Source: Sansalvadorimonas sp965243775 (GTDB lineage Bacteria; Pseudomonadota; Gammaproteobacteria; Pseudomonadales; Endozoicomonadaceae). Taken from it: a DNA stretch of 64,000 nucleotides. Numbering within the stretch: position 1 is the stretch's first letter; every line of letters starts with the position of its first letter. The notes under the pieces were generated by a model. It saw only the letters and a list, made by a program, of their open reading frames with translations. It was not told the DNA's origin and did no database searches. A program made the translations under genes and the position numbers. Positions 55,511-63,522 of the stretch are shown here, in pieces. The stretch spans positions 7,326-71,325 of the forward strand of contig CBDEWF010000058.1 in the NCBI GenBank assembly GCA_965243775.1, written 5' to 3'.

Positions 55511-56149
55511 ATGCAAACTGTTGCAGTTATTGATTACGGGATGGGGAATCTTCACTCGGCTGCCAAGGCTCTGGAGCATGTTGCCCCCGCCGGGATGAAA
55601 GTTGAAATCACATCCGATTCCAGGGTTATCCACAGTGCTGATCGGGTGGTTCTGCCGGGTGTGGGAGCTATTCGGGACTGTATGGCTGAAATCCGCCGGC
55701 TGGGTGTGGATGAGATGGTTCGCAATGTCGTTCAGAGCAAACCATTGCTGGGGATCTGTGTAGGAATGCAGGTTTTGCTGGAACACAGTGAGGAGAACAG
55801 TGGTGTTGAATGCATGGGACTGTTGCCGGGCCGTGTGCGCTACTTTGGCCGGGATCTCTATGAAGGTGGTGAACGTCTGAAGGTTCCTCATATGGGTTGG
55901 AGTAGAGTACAACAGTCTTCACATCCGCTCTGGGAAGGTATTGAAGACAGCAGTCGATTCTATTTTGTTCATAGCTACTATGCCCAGTGTGAAGATCGCT
56001 CACTGGTTAGTGGAACCTGCCAATACGGTGTTCAGCTTGATGCGGCTTTAACCCAGGACAATCTATTTGCCGTGCAGTTTCATCCCGAGAAAAGTGCTTC
56101 CTGCGGTTTGAAACTGCTGAGCAACTTTTTACGGTGGAATCCCCAATAA
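55511..56149 (+). CDS. hisH: Imidazole glycerol phosphate synthase, glutamine amidotransferase subunit
   Basis: Supplies ammonia from glutamine to HisF. A 212-residue class I amidotransferase: VIDYGMGNLHS at the N-terminus, LPGVGAIRDCM oxyanion region, nucleophile Cys in LLGICVGMQVL, and the His-Glu pair in VQFHPEKS. Between hisB (42-base gap) and hisF (28-base gap); hisA, which commonly lies here, is absent. Confidence 0.95.
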   Translation: MQTVAVIDYGMGNLHSAAKALEHVAPAGMKVEITSDSRVIHSADRVVLPGVGAIRDCMAEIRRLGVDEMVRNVVQSKPLLGICVGMQVLLEHSEENSGVECMGLLPGRVRYFGRDLYEGGERLKVPHMGWSRVQQSSHPLWEGIEDSSRFYFVHSYYAQCEDRSLVSGTCQYGVQLDAALTQDNLFAVQFHPEKSASCGLKLLSNFLRWNPQ

Positions 56150-56177
56150 AGGGAGTAAAAATCGGAGTCTATGAGTT

Positions 56178-56951
56178 ATGGGGTTAGCAAAACGCATTAT
56201 TCCCTGTCTGGATGTTGATAATGGCCGGGTTGTGAAAGGTGTCCAGTTTGTCGACATCCGGGATGCCGGTGATCCGGTAGAAGTGGCTCGTCGTTACGAT
56301 GAGCAGGGTGCTGATGAAATAATCTTTCTGGATATCACAGCCAGCAGTGATGACAGGGCTACAACTGTCCATACAGTAGAGGCGATTGCCGGGGAAGTCT
56401 TTATTCCCCTGACGGTGGGTGGTGGTATCCGTACCATCGAAGATATCCGCACTATGCTGAATGCCGGCGCGGATAAAGTCAGCATTAATACGGCGGCGGT
56501 TTTTAACCCGGAGTTTGTTCGGGAAGCGGCTGAGAAGTTTGGTTCACAATGTATTGTTGTAGCTATTGACGCCAAGAAGGTCAGCAAACCGGGAGAACAG
56601 GATTGCTGGGAAATCTTTACCCATGGCGGTCGTAAGCCTACCGGGATTGATGCGGTGGAATGGGCCGTCAAGATGGAAGAGTATGGTGCCGGAGAATTTA
56701 TGCTGACCAGTATGGACCAGGATGGGGTAAAGAATGGCTATGATCTGGGGGTTACCAAGGCTATTTCAGAGGCTGTTGTTATACCTGTTATAGCTTCCGG
56801 TGGTGCAGGTAATCTGGATCATCTGGTAGATGGCATCAAAAAAGGAAAAGCGGATGCCGTTCTGGCGGCATCTATTTTTCATTTTGGAGAACACTCGATC
56901 CCCGAAGCCAAACGGTATATGGCTGACCGGGGAATAGAGATGCGCTTATAA
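56178..56951 (+). CDS. hisF: Imidazole glycerol phosphate synthase, cyclase subunit
   Basis: A 257-residue TIM barrel partner of HisH. It makes imidazole glycerol phosphate and AICAR from PRFAR. Catalytic Asp in RIIPCLDVDNGRVVKGV and the second Asp in VVAIDAKK are present; GGGIRTIEDI and the terminal ASGGAGNLDHL phosphate loops are intact. These features separate it from HisA, which is missing from the cluster. Confidence 0.95.
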   Translation: MGLAKRIIPCLDVDNGRVVKGVQFVDIRDAGDPVEVARRYDEQGADEIIFLDITASSDDRATTVHTVEAIAGEVFIPLTVGGGIRTIEDIRTMLNAGADKVSINTAAVFNPEFVREAAEKFGSQCIVVAIDAKKVSKPGEQDCWEIFTHGGRKPTGIDAVEWAVKMEEYGAGEFMLTSMDQDGVKNGYDLGVTKAISEAVVIPVIASGGAGNLDHLVDGIKKGKADAVLAASIFHFGEHSIPEAKRYMADRGIEMRL

Positions 56952-57166
56952 TCCATAAACTGTCACAGCCTAGAAAAAAATCTTGCGCTGAATAAATATC
57001 TGCTAAAGTGTCTGGCCTGAGTGACTACTCTGATTTTGTAGGCAATTTTTAAGGTCAATCGGCTACAGCCCAGTGATACCAAGGGTGCTGTTTTCAGAAT
57101 GGCCACTTTTTCCTACAAAAAATGAGCAGTTATTGGTCTGATAGGCATTGAAGTGGAGTTCTATTT

Positions 57167-58537
57167 TTGCGGGGAGCATTGGTAAAAACAATTAGCCTTT
57201 TTCTTATCTTGGGTTGTACCACCTCCTCTATTGTTGAGGCAGGGAAGAAAAAATTGGGAGCCACTCATAATATCCTGACGAATAGAGAGAATACAGGGGC
57301 CTCTCCAGAAGATGAAATTTATTCCCCCCTTCCCAATTTAAAAAATCTGGCTAGCTGGTTTGATAATTGTACAGATCAAGAAGCAGACCAAAATCAAAAC
57401 GAATTGCCATTAGATTCAGGCTTTGAGAAACAATTAGAAGAATTGGGTCTGGAAGATTACATGATTGTTGAGGTTCCAAGAGACCACAGCTGCTGGGCGC
57501 ATGTACTGCGCCTTCAGGCGGGTGATTATTTTGGTTATAAAGATATAAAAGAAATTTTAAAAGGAACTTTAGAAGAAGATTTAAAAAAGCACTTGTTGAG
57601 TGAAGGAAGTGAGGGTTCTCGTTCTTCGGTTTATCATGCTCGCTCAAGGTGTTATCAGGAGCTTATCGATGATGAGTGGCCGTCTTTTGATTATCTTGGG
57701 CCATTTTTGAGTCAGTTGCTTGGACGGGCAATAGTAATTGTTAGTCTTGATTCTAAAGAAAGTAGTCTTTTATCAGACCAGGTTTTTCACATGTACCCTC
57801 CTGATGATGAGCCGACATATGTGGGTGCTAATAAACCAGAGTCATCCCATTTTGATAAAGCTGTCAAACTCGGTTGGCTGCTCAATGAACAACACTTCGT
57901 AGCTTTAGTGAAAAAAGATGAAAAGAATATAGTGTGTCCTATTTGCCTGGATGACCTAAAGCTAGGGCAGGCGATTCAGTCAACAAACTGCTTTCATTTA
58001 TTTCATGAAGAGTGTCTACGGGAACACTTCGCCAGAAATCTGCAATATACGTGTCCCCTCTGCAGGAGCACACAGCCCAAGCCCAAGGATGTTGCCGATA
58101 CAGACTACAGGAGCAATAATACCCCTCTACAGAGGAGTAACGCCCTGTGCAACTGCGGCCTGTCCTTTGATTCGGCGAGGCTTCTTGAATCCCACCGCCT
58201 GGGCAGCACGGATGCGCGCTGCACGGGCAACACCACCTGTGGCTGCGGCCTGTCCTTTGATTCGGCGACGCTTCTTAACTCCCACCGCCAGGGCAGCATG
58301 GATGCGCGCTGCAAGCGCAAGCGCAATCGTAGCACCACCTGTGGCTGCGGCCTGTCCTTTAATTCGGTGAGCCTTCTTGAATCCCACCGCCAGGGCAGCA
58401 CGGATGCGCGCTGCACGGGCAAGCGCAAGGGCAAGCTCAACATCACCTGTGGCTGCGGCCTGTCCTTTGATTCGGTGAGCCTTCTTAACTCCCACCACCG
58501 GGTCTCCCACCACCGGGGCAGCACGGATGCGCGTTGA
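57167..58537 (+). CDS. OTU-like / RING-H2 / zinc-finger-repeat protein
   Basis: A 456-residue exported protein. TTG start with AAGTGGAG upstream; the hydrophobic N-terminus contains LILGC, a possible lipobox. Residues about 95-250 resemble an OTU cysteine protease: Asp106 and Cys109 in DHSCWAHVL, His243 in QHFVAL. Residues 257-299 form a textbook RING-H2: C-x2-C-x14-C-x-H-x2-H-x2-C-x12-C-x2-C. From residue 328 four copies of a C-x-C-x3-F-x5-L-x2-H-x8-C unit follow. RING proteins act as ubiquitin ligases and OTU proteins as deubiquitinases in eukaryotes, so a host-directed ubiquitin role is inferred. The last unit's final Cys is lost through a one-base deletion that creates the stop. Confidence 0.7.
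   Translation: MRGALVKTISLFLILGCTTSSIVEAGKKKLGATHNILTNRENTGASPEDEIYSPLPNLKNLASWFDNCTDQEADQNQNELPLDSGFEKQLEELGLEDYMIVEVPRDHSCWAHVLRLQAGDYFGYKDIKEILKGTLEEDLKKHLLSEGSEGSRSSVYHARSRCYQELIDDEWPSFDYLGPFLSQLLGRAIVIVSLDSKESSLLSDQVFHMYPPDDEPTYVGANKPESSHFDKAVKLGWLLNEQHFVALVKKDEKNIVCPICLDDLKLGQAIQSTNCFHLFHEECLREHFARNLQYTCPLCRSTQPKPKDVADTDYRSNNTPLQRSNALCNCGLSFDSARLLESHRLGSTDARCTGNTTCGCGLSFDSATLLNSHRQGSMDARCKRKRNRSTTCGCGLSFNSVSLLESHRQGSTDARCTGKRKGKLNITCGCGLSFDSVSLLNSHHRVSHHRGSTDAR
58148..58534 (+). repeat. Four tandem zinc-finger-like coding repeats
   Basis: Units have a 25-codon conserved core (CxCGLSF...H...GSTDARC), separated by linkers of variable length rich in Lys/Arg. The DNA core is nearly identical to the array at 62.3-62.9 kb, which lies on the opposite strand. 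Confidence 0.85.
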
Positions 58538-58634
58538 AGGGCAAGGGCAAGTTCAACATCACCTGCGGCGCTCAGTGCAAAGGGAAGCTGAGCCACCAGC
58601 CGAGGCCAGCTCCAGAGTAGCTGTTATTGACTCA

Positions 58635-59936
58635 TTACACTACAGAAAGACAGTTGGCTTTTATCTTTTCTGTCTGGTTGGCAATGACTTTCAGGGGTTC
58701 TTCCGGTAATTCTCCAACTTCCATAATATCGTCACCGAATTTCGTAGGAATCAAAGCCGTCCTGGTCTGTTCGGCACATTCCTGGGAATGGGCATCCATC
58801 AGCAATTTGCCATGACCCAGGTTAGCCAGCATCAGGGCCTGACTTGCTGCAGAGTCAGCCAGTGCCGGATGATACTCGCCGGGCATACTGGGTGTCAGGG
58901 TGCTGATTCCCAGTTCAACAGACAGCTCTGCCACACCTTCATCCTTCTCTATGGTAAAGAGATTTTGAATCAACCGGGCACAGCAGACCGCAGAAAAAAC
59001 ACCATTCTGTTTTTTGCCTTCCCGTGGGAAGCTGATAAAGGCATTTCCTTCAGCGGAGTAGTTCAGGGTGCCATGGTGGGCATGGGCCGCTTCGCTGATC
59101 AGAGGTAGTTTATCTTCAAGCAGCTGAATAAGTGTTTCCCGGCAAAGTTGCTGGTTCAGGCGGGACAGATTGCCGAAGCGAACAGCCAGAATAATATTGT
59201 CGATCTGTTCGTCCATGGTCGGCTCCGGCTCACTGGACTGGGGTGTGGTGGTCGGAAATTTCTCACTGCCTTGAGTAATTAGATATTCCAGCTGGTGGGC
59301 AATCTGACGCACTTCATCGTGAACATCCTTTCGGTAAGCAATCTGCCCCTGGCAAAGTCCCTGCAGTTGATAGACCGAACGGGACAGCAACATCTGGCGT
59401 TCCCGGGCAAAGTTCCAGGCGACAACAGTACCGGTCATTCCCAGCAGCGCTGTTAATGCCAGGAAGATCAGCAGAGCTTTGTCAGCGGAACGGGTGAAGC
59501 GGGTGTTGTCCATTTCAAGGCGCAGCTCACCCGCCATCACATTTTGATAATTGATGGGTGCGGAATAGGTTGTGTATTGAGTGTCCGGATTAAAACTGTC
59601 GGCCTCAGTACCGGCAATTTTCTGGTTATCAATACTGAATATGGTTGCCCTGGACACCGTTTCACTGCGGGTCAGCTGGCTCAGTACAATGTTTAGGCTG
59701 AGACGGTCACCGGTAACCAGTGGGTCCCTTGCTGCATGGGCTGTCTGTTCTGCCAGAGTATTGCCCAGCTTATCGGCTTGTTGTTGGGACAGGTCGTTAA
59801 TTTCATCTGTGGTCACGAGGCCCGCAAACAGTAAGCTGAGAACAAGGGTTCCTCCCAGCAGTAATGGGATCTGCCTGCCGATACTCAGACGGGAAAAACC
59901 GGGCAGGCGAAATTGAAAAAGGCGCTTTGTTGTCAC
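58635..59936 (-). CDS. AhpA/YtjB (Smp) family membrane protein
   Basis: A 433-residue inner-membrane protein: helix at about 22-43, a periplasmic sensor-like region to about 160, a second helix (about 160-180), then a cytosolic part with a linker and a cyclase-like-fold domain. It is the gene divergent from serB, the same arrangement as ytjB/smp and serB in enterics, which supports the family call. The function is poorly known; the layout resembles a signalling receptor without kinase. GTG start at 59936. Confidence 0.75.
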   Translation of the reverse strand: MTTKRLFQFRLPGFSRLSIGRQIPLLLGGTLVLSLLFAGLVTTDEINDLSQQQADKLGNTLAEQTAHAARDPLVTGDRLSLNIVLSQLTRSETVSRATIFSIDNQKIAGTEADSFNPDTQYTTYSAPINYQNVMAGELRLEMDNTRFTRSADKALLIFLALTALLGMTGTVVAWNFARERQMLLSRSVYQLQGLCQGQIAYRKDVHDEVRQIAHQLEYLITQGSEKFPTTTPQSSEPEPTMDEQIDNIILAVRFGNLSRLNQQLCRETLIQLLEDKLPLISEAAHAHHGTLNYSAEGNAFISFPREGKKQNGVFSAVCCARLIQNLFTIEKDEGVAELSVELGISTLTPSMPGEYHPALADSAASQALMLANLGHGKLLMDAHSQECAEQTRTALIPTKFGDDIMEVGELPEEPLKVIANQTEKIKANCLSVV

Positions 59937-59979
59937 AGGCAGGTTGGCTCTGAATTCAGTACAGCCAAATATTCTGCCC

Positions 59980-60019
59980 TAAGTACCCGTTCATATGAAA
60001 ACATATATTTCTGACTCAG
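59980..60019 (+). repeat. Solo copy of the 40-bp TAAGTACC...TTTCTGACTCA repeat
   Basis: TAAGTACCCG, then CATATGAAAACATATATTTC, then TGACTCA. It matches the two arms of the palindromic element at 61435-61600. Located in the ahpA-serB intergenic space. Confidence 0.65.
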
Positions 60020-60115
60020 CATCCAGACTCTTAAGAGTGCCTGTAAGAAATAGAACTGACTCGCCAGACCACAGTCGATAGAATGCATGATGCAAGCAAG
60101 CTCTCGGGGGAAGAG

Positions 60116-61336
60116 ATGGGACGTATTGTTCTGATAAATGTTACCGGCGAAGACAAGCCGGGCCTGACCTCTGCGATTACCGGCATTATGGCAGGGTATG
60201 GGGTAGAAATTCTGGATATCGGTCAGGCTGTTATCCACGACTCTCTCACCTGGGGAATACTGATAAGAGTGCCTGAGGATGAGGCAGTTGCTCCGGTACT
60301 GAAAGACCTGCTTTTTCACCTGCATGAAAAGAACCTGCAGGTCACCTATCGCACTATCCATCCTTTAGAATATGAAGAGTGGACGACCCGGCAGGAAAAA
60401 GATCGCTATAAGGTTACACTGCTGGCACGGACCATAACGGCGGAACAGATGTCCAGAGTCTCTGCTATTACAGCAAGTTATAGTCTGAATATCGATAATA
60501 TTACCCGTCTGTCAGGGCGGGCTCCCCTGGAGTGTAACAGTGAGGTTCAGCGTTCCTGTATCGAGTTTTCAGTACGGGGAACCCCGGAAGATCCAGCTCA
60601 GTTAAAGTCAGAATTTCTGCATCTCTCTTCAGAAATGGATGTGGACATAGCTCTGCAGGAAGACTCTATCTATCGCCGCAGTCGAAGGCTGGTGGTATTT
60701 GATATGGACTCCACGCTGATTGAGGCGGAAGTGATTGACGAGCTGGCCGTGGAGGCAGGAGTAGGAGACCGGGTTGCTGCAATAACCGAAGAAGCCATGC
60801 AGGGCAGTCTGGATTTCCAGGAAAGCTTCCGGCGTCGCCTTGCCCTGCTGAAAGGGCTTGATGAATCTGCCCTGCAGAAAGTAGCAGAAAGGCTGAAGCT
60901 GACAGAAGGTGCTGAACGCCTGATTACCAGCCTGAAAGCTCTGGGCTATAAGACGGCCATTGTCTCTGGTGGTTTTACCTGGTTTGCCAGGTTCCTGCAG
61001 CAGAAGCTGGACATAGATTATGTTTATGCCAACGAGCTCGATATTGTTAATGGCCAGGTAACTGGTGAGGTAAAGGGGGATATTATTGACGCCCGTCGTA
61101 AAGCTGTTTTGCTCAGGGAGATCGCCCAACAGGAAGGTATTCGCCTTGAGCAGGTTATTGCTGTTGGTGATGGCGCCAATGATCTGCAGATGCTGGCGAC
61201 TGCCGGGCTGGGCATAGCTTTTCGGGCCAAACCTCTGGTCAGGCAATCTGCCCGGCAAGCGATTTCTACTCTGGGCCTTGATTCAATTCTCTATCTTCTT
61301 GGCTGGCATGACCGGGACCTGGCCCAGCTGAATTAA
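60116..61336 (+). CDS. serB: Phosphoserine phosphatase
   Basis: Last step of serine synthesis. The 406-residue protein has two N-terminal ACT-like regulatory domains (IVLINVTGEDKPGLTSAI at the start; a second from about residue 95) and a C-terminal HAD domain. The HAD domain has nucleophile motif FDMDSTLIEAE, motif II VSGGF, and motif III VGDGANDLQML. I start at ATG 60116 with GGGGGAAG upstream; the frame opens 33 bases earlier. Repeat copies flank it on both sides. Confidence 0.95.
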   Translation: MGRIVLINVTGEDKPGLTSAITGIMAGYGVEILDIGQAVIHDSLTWGILIRVPEDEAVAPVLKDLLFHLHEKNLQVTYRTIHPLEYEEWTTRQEKDRYKVTLLARTITAEQMSRVSAITASYSLNIDNITRLSGRAPLECNSEVQRSCIEFSVRGTPEDPAQLKSEFLHLSSEMDVDIALQEDSIYRRSRRLVVFDMDSTLIEAEVIDELAVEAGVGDRVAAITEEAMQGSLDFQESFRRRLALLKGLDESALQKVAERLKLTEGAERLITSLKALGYKTAIVSGGFTWFARFLQQKLDIDYVYANELDIVNGQVTGEVKGDIIDARRKAVLLREIAQQEGIRLEQVIAVGDGANDLQMLATAGLGIAFRAKPLVRQSARQAISTLGLDSILYLLGWHDRDLAQLN

Positions 61337-61434
61337 CTTGAGCTTTCGGCAGCAACGATATCTTTAGGCAGGCAATGTATGGGGTGTTGCCTGCAATCTA
61401 CTTCAGTGCCGAGCTGAGTTATATTTTTTATTCT

Positions 61435-61600
61435 TAAGTACCTGGGCATATGGAATCGCATATTTCTGGCCAATAAACAGGTTGCTCAGCTGGGTTGCAG
61501 TGCAGAGAGCATAGCCCGCTATGTGACCGGAGCTGCAGCACGGCTGAGCGTGCCTGGAGATTGAGTCAGAAATATATGATTTCCTGTGTCCAGGTACTTA
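61435..61600. mobile_element. MITE-like nested palindromic element
   Basis: A 166-bp element. Its ends are imperfect inverted repeats of about 38 bases (TAAGTACCTGG...CATATTTCTG and its mirror). Inside, GCTCAGC...TTGCAG mirrors CTGCAG...GCTGAGC, and the centre is CATAGC-CC-GCTATG. The whole can fold as one long hairpin. It has no coding capacity. A third arm copy lies upstream of serB. Its right end coincides with the break in the serpin relic. Confidence 0.6.
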
Positions 61601-62097
61601 CGTGCTTGTCTTAATAAGGCTAACCACTTTCTTCTTCCATGGGTAGGAAAAGTAAGTCAAATTGAACAGAGCCAGAGACGGTTTTTTTGTAAAAGCTCTG
61701 CAGGGTTCAAGTACTCAGTTATTCTTCCTTCAAATATTTCATCTGCAATGTTATTTGCACTGTCTGCTATAGCTTTAACGGATTCTTGATTTGTAAAATC
61801 TGTAGGTTCAGATTGATATAGGTTTTCATCGGCATGATTTCTGAGATATTTTTTATATCTTTTCCGAAATTTATAACCCTGGCCCAGAACGATAAGGTTG
61901 TGCCGGGAGAATTTACCATGTTCGCTTGTGCATTCCACTTTTTGTAAATTAAGCAAGCTGGCAAGTTTTTCCGGTTTTGCCCCCATTCTTTTCACCAGTC
62001 GTTTCTGGGTTTTGCTATTCGAACCGGCAACCAGCATGGAAAGCATGTTCTGCACGCTGTGGGATGCGACGAATCTGTTTGGTGAATGTTGATACTC
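61598..62097 (-). pseudogene. Serpin (serine protease inhibitor) relic, frameshifted and truncated
   Basis: The main frame (62097 to 61657) reads like the N-terminal half of a serpin: SHSVQNMLSMLVAGSNSKTQ (helix B, GAxGxT region), NLIVLGQGYKFRKRYKKYL, DFTNQESVKAIADSANNIAD and EIFEGRITEYLNPAELL. After KNRL it shifts frame; the alternative frame continues LALFNLTYFSYPW, the serpin strand s3A block (NAxYFKGxW), then stops where the palindromic element begins. The reactive-centre loop and C-terminal half are absent. Serpins are common in eukaryotes and sporadic in bacteria, so transfer is likely. Confidence 0.6.
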
Positions 62098-62296
62098 TTA
62101 GCATTTAACCAATGAGTCAGAGATGCTGACTATACCAGCAACCATTGTGCTTAAGTTGACTCTGATATGAACCTCAGACGGTACTTACAAGTACCGCTAT
62201 GCCCACAAAAATATTTGACACTCTTCGTATATTAATATTTGTCATAGCTGAAAAGAGAAATTGTGATCACCTTTCTGTAGGAATAGATACAGCCTT

Positions 62297-63466
62297 TTAT
62301 ATCCCCCTCCCTCTTTTGTTCCGCTTGCCCTTGCAGCGCGCATCCGTGCTGCCCCGGCGATGGGTGATAAGAAGGTTCACTGAATCAAAGGACAGGCCGC
62401 AGCCACAGGTGGTATTCAGCTTGCCCTTGCAGCGCGCATCCGGGCTGCCCCGGCGGTGGGAGTTAAGCAGCCTCACCGAATCAAAGGACAGGCCGCAGCC
62501 ACAGGTGGTGTTGCGCTTGCCCTTGCAACGTGCATCCGTGCTGCCCTGGCGGTGGGTGTTAAGAAGGTTCACCGAATCAAAGGACAGGCCGCAGCCACAG
62601 GTGGTGTTCAGCTTGCCCTTGCAGCGCGCATCCGTGCTACCCTGGCGGTGGGATTCAAGAAGCCTCGCCGAATCAAAGGACAGGCCGCAGCCACAGGTGG
62701 TATTGCGCTTGCCCTTGCAGCGCGCATCCGTGCTGCCCTGGCGGTGGGAGTTAAGAAGGCTGGCCGAATCAAAGGACAGGCCGCAGCCACAGGTGGTGTT
62801 GCGCTTGCCCTTGCAACGCGCATCCGTGCTGCCCCGGCGGTGGGAGTTAAGAAGGCTCACCGAATCAAAGGACAGGCCGCAGCCACAGGTGGTGTTGCGC
62901 TTCTTCCTGAATACTGCAGCTTGTTCACTTTGCGTCACTATTTCCATTTCCAGAGTGAGAGGACTGTCGTAACCTGGATAACTTTCAAAGGAAGAGGTAA
63001 CAGAGGGTTCTTTTTTAACCACCCTCTGGCAATGAATTTCCCAGGCCAATAGCTCAGGATTGAGAGACATCATAAGTGGATCCCATGATTCTTTTTCAAT
63101 GATTACCTCATCTGTTTCAGGTGGCGGGGTGCCTGAACGGGACGTTGCTGTGCAAGCTAATCCTGAAGCACTCAATTTGAGGGTGTCATCATCCAGGTGT
63201 GGCACCCTTATTCGGGATGCACTTTCAATGCCCCGACATTCGAAACCTTCACCTGAAACAGGCACACAGTAAGTATCATCCAGTGGGTGGGCCGCTGAGG
63301 CGTGAGTGCGTATGGCTCCTGTTGAGAGAATCTCTGTCTCCCCTTCGCCTGCGGGTAAAACGAGAGTGCAGCTCTCCTGCTTGTTTGTACCTGAACTGGC
63401 AGGTTGAACTGTGGCAATGACCAGGACAAGGCAAAAGTATGTTGGCTTTAACAATCCAGAAAACAA
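62297..63466 (-). CDS. Secreted protein with six tandem C2HC zinc-finger-like repeats
   Basis: A 389-residue protein. TTG start at 63466 after AGGGAAG. A signal peptide ends near PASSG. Residues about 28-190 are an unrecognised acidic region with scattered cysteines. Six units of 32 residues follow, each C-G-C-x3-F-x5-L-x2-H-x8-C plus a KGK[RL]NTT linker, then a short basic tail. Spacing around Phe, Leu and His is that of C2H2 zinc fingers with one residue less between the first cysteines. Differences between units are concentrated at a few helix positions. The same unit occurs in the OTU/RING protein 4 kb away. Function unknown; metal-, protein- or nucleic-acid binding is inferred. Confidence 0.7.
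   Translation of the reverse strand: MFSGLLKPTYFCLVLVIATVQPASSGTNKQESCTLVLPAGEGETEILSTGAIRTHASAAHPLDDTYCVPVSGEGFECRGIESASRIRVPHLDDDTLKLSASGLACTATSRSGTPPPETDEVIIEKESWDPLMMSLNPELLAWEIHCQRVVKKEPSVTSSFESYPGYDSPLTLEMEIVTQSEQAAVFRKKRNTTCGCGLSFDSVSLLNSHRRGSTDARCKGKRNTTCGCGLSFDSASLLNSHRQGSTDARCKGKRNTTCGCGLSFDSARLLESHRQGSTDARCKGKLNTTCGCGLSFDSVNLLNTHRQGSTDARCKGKRNTTCGCGLSFDSVRLLNSHRRGSPDARCKGKLNTTCGCGLSFDSVNLLITHRRGSTDARCKGKRNKRGRGI
62333..62887 (-). repeat. Six tandem 96-bp coding repeats (zinc-finger-like)
   Basis: Six units of exactly 96 bases (last one 75 to its Cys) with very high DNA identity. Because 96 is a multiple of three and the units are so similar, several antisense and shifted frames stay open across the array; these are shadows. 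Confidence 0.9.
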
Positions 63467-63522
63467 GTCAGCTTCCCTGAACCAAACCGGCCTTAAAGGT
63501 TAGCAGAACAGTCAGGGCCATT

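Noticed and set aside
58105..58596. Minus-strand open frames (163 and 128 aa) over the first repeat array
   Set aside because: Shadow frames of the OTU/RING protein's repeats, caused by the same periodicity.
61435..61600. Integron attC site or structured ncRNA
   Set aside because: No integrase or attC core boxes are seen, and the mirrored termini plus a solo arm copy fit a MITE-like element better. An RNA role cannot be excluded.
62333..62887. CRISPR-like array
   Set aside because: The period of 96 bp is almost entirely conserved, with no unique spacers, and it encodes a clean protein repeat.
62199..63052. Long plus-strand open frames (257 and 198 aa) across the repeat array
   Set aside because: They run antisense to the six zinc-finger units. 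The 96-bp period keeps several frames open; the translations are repetitive and domainless, while the minus frame has invariant Cys/His and a signal peptide.
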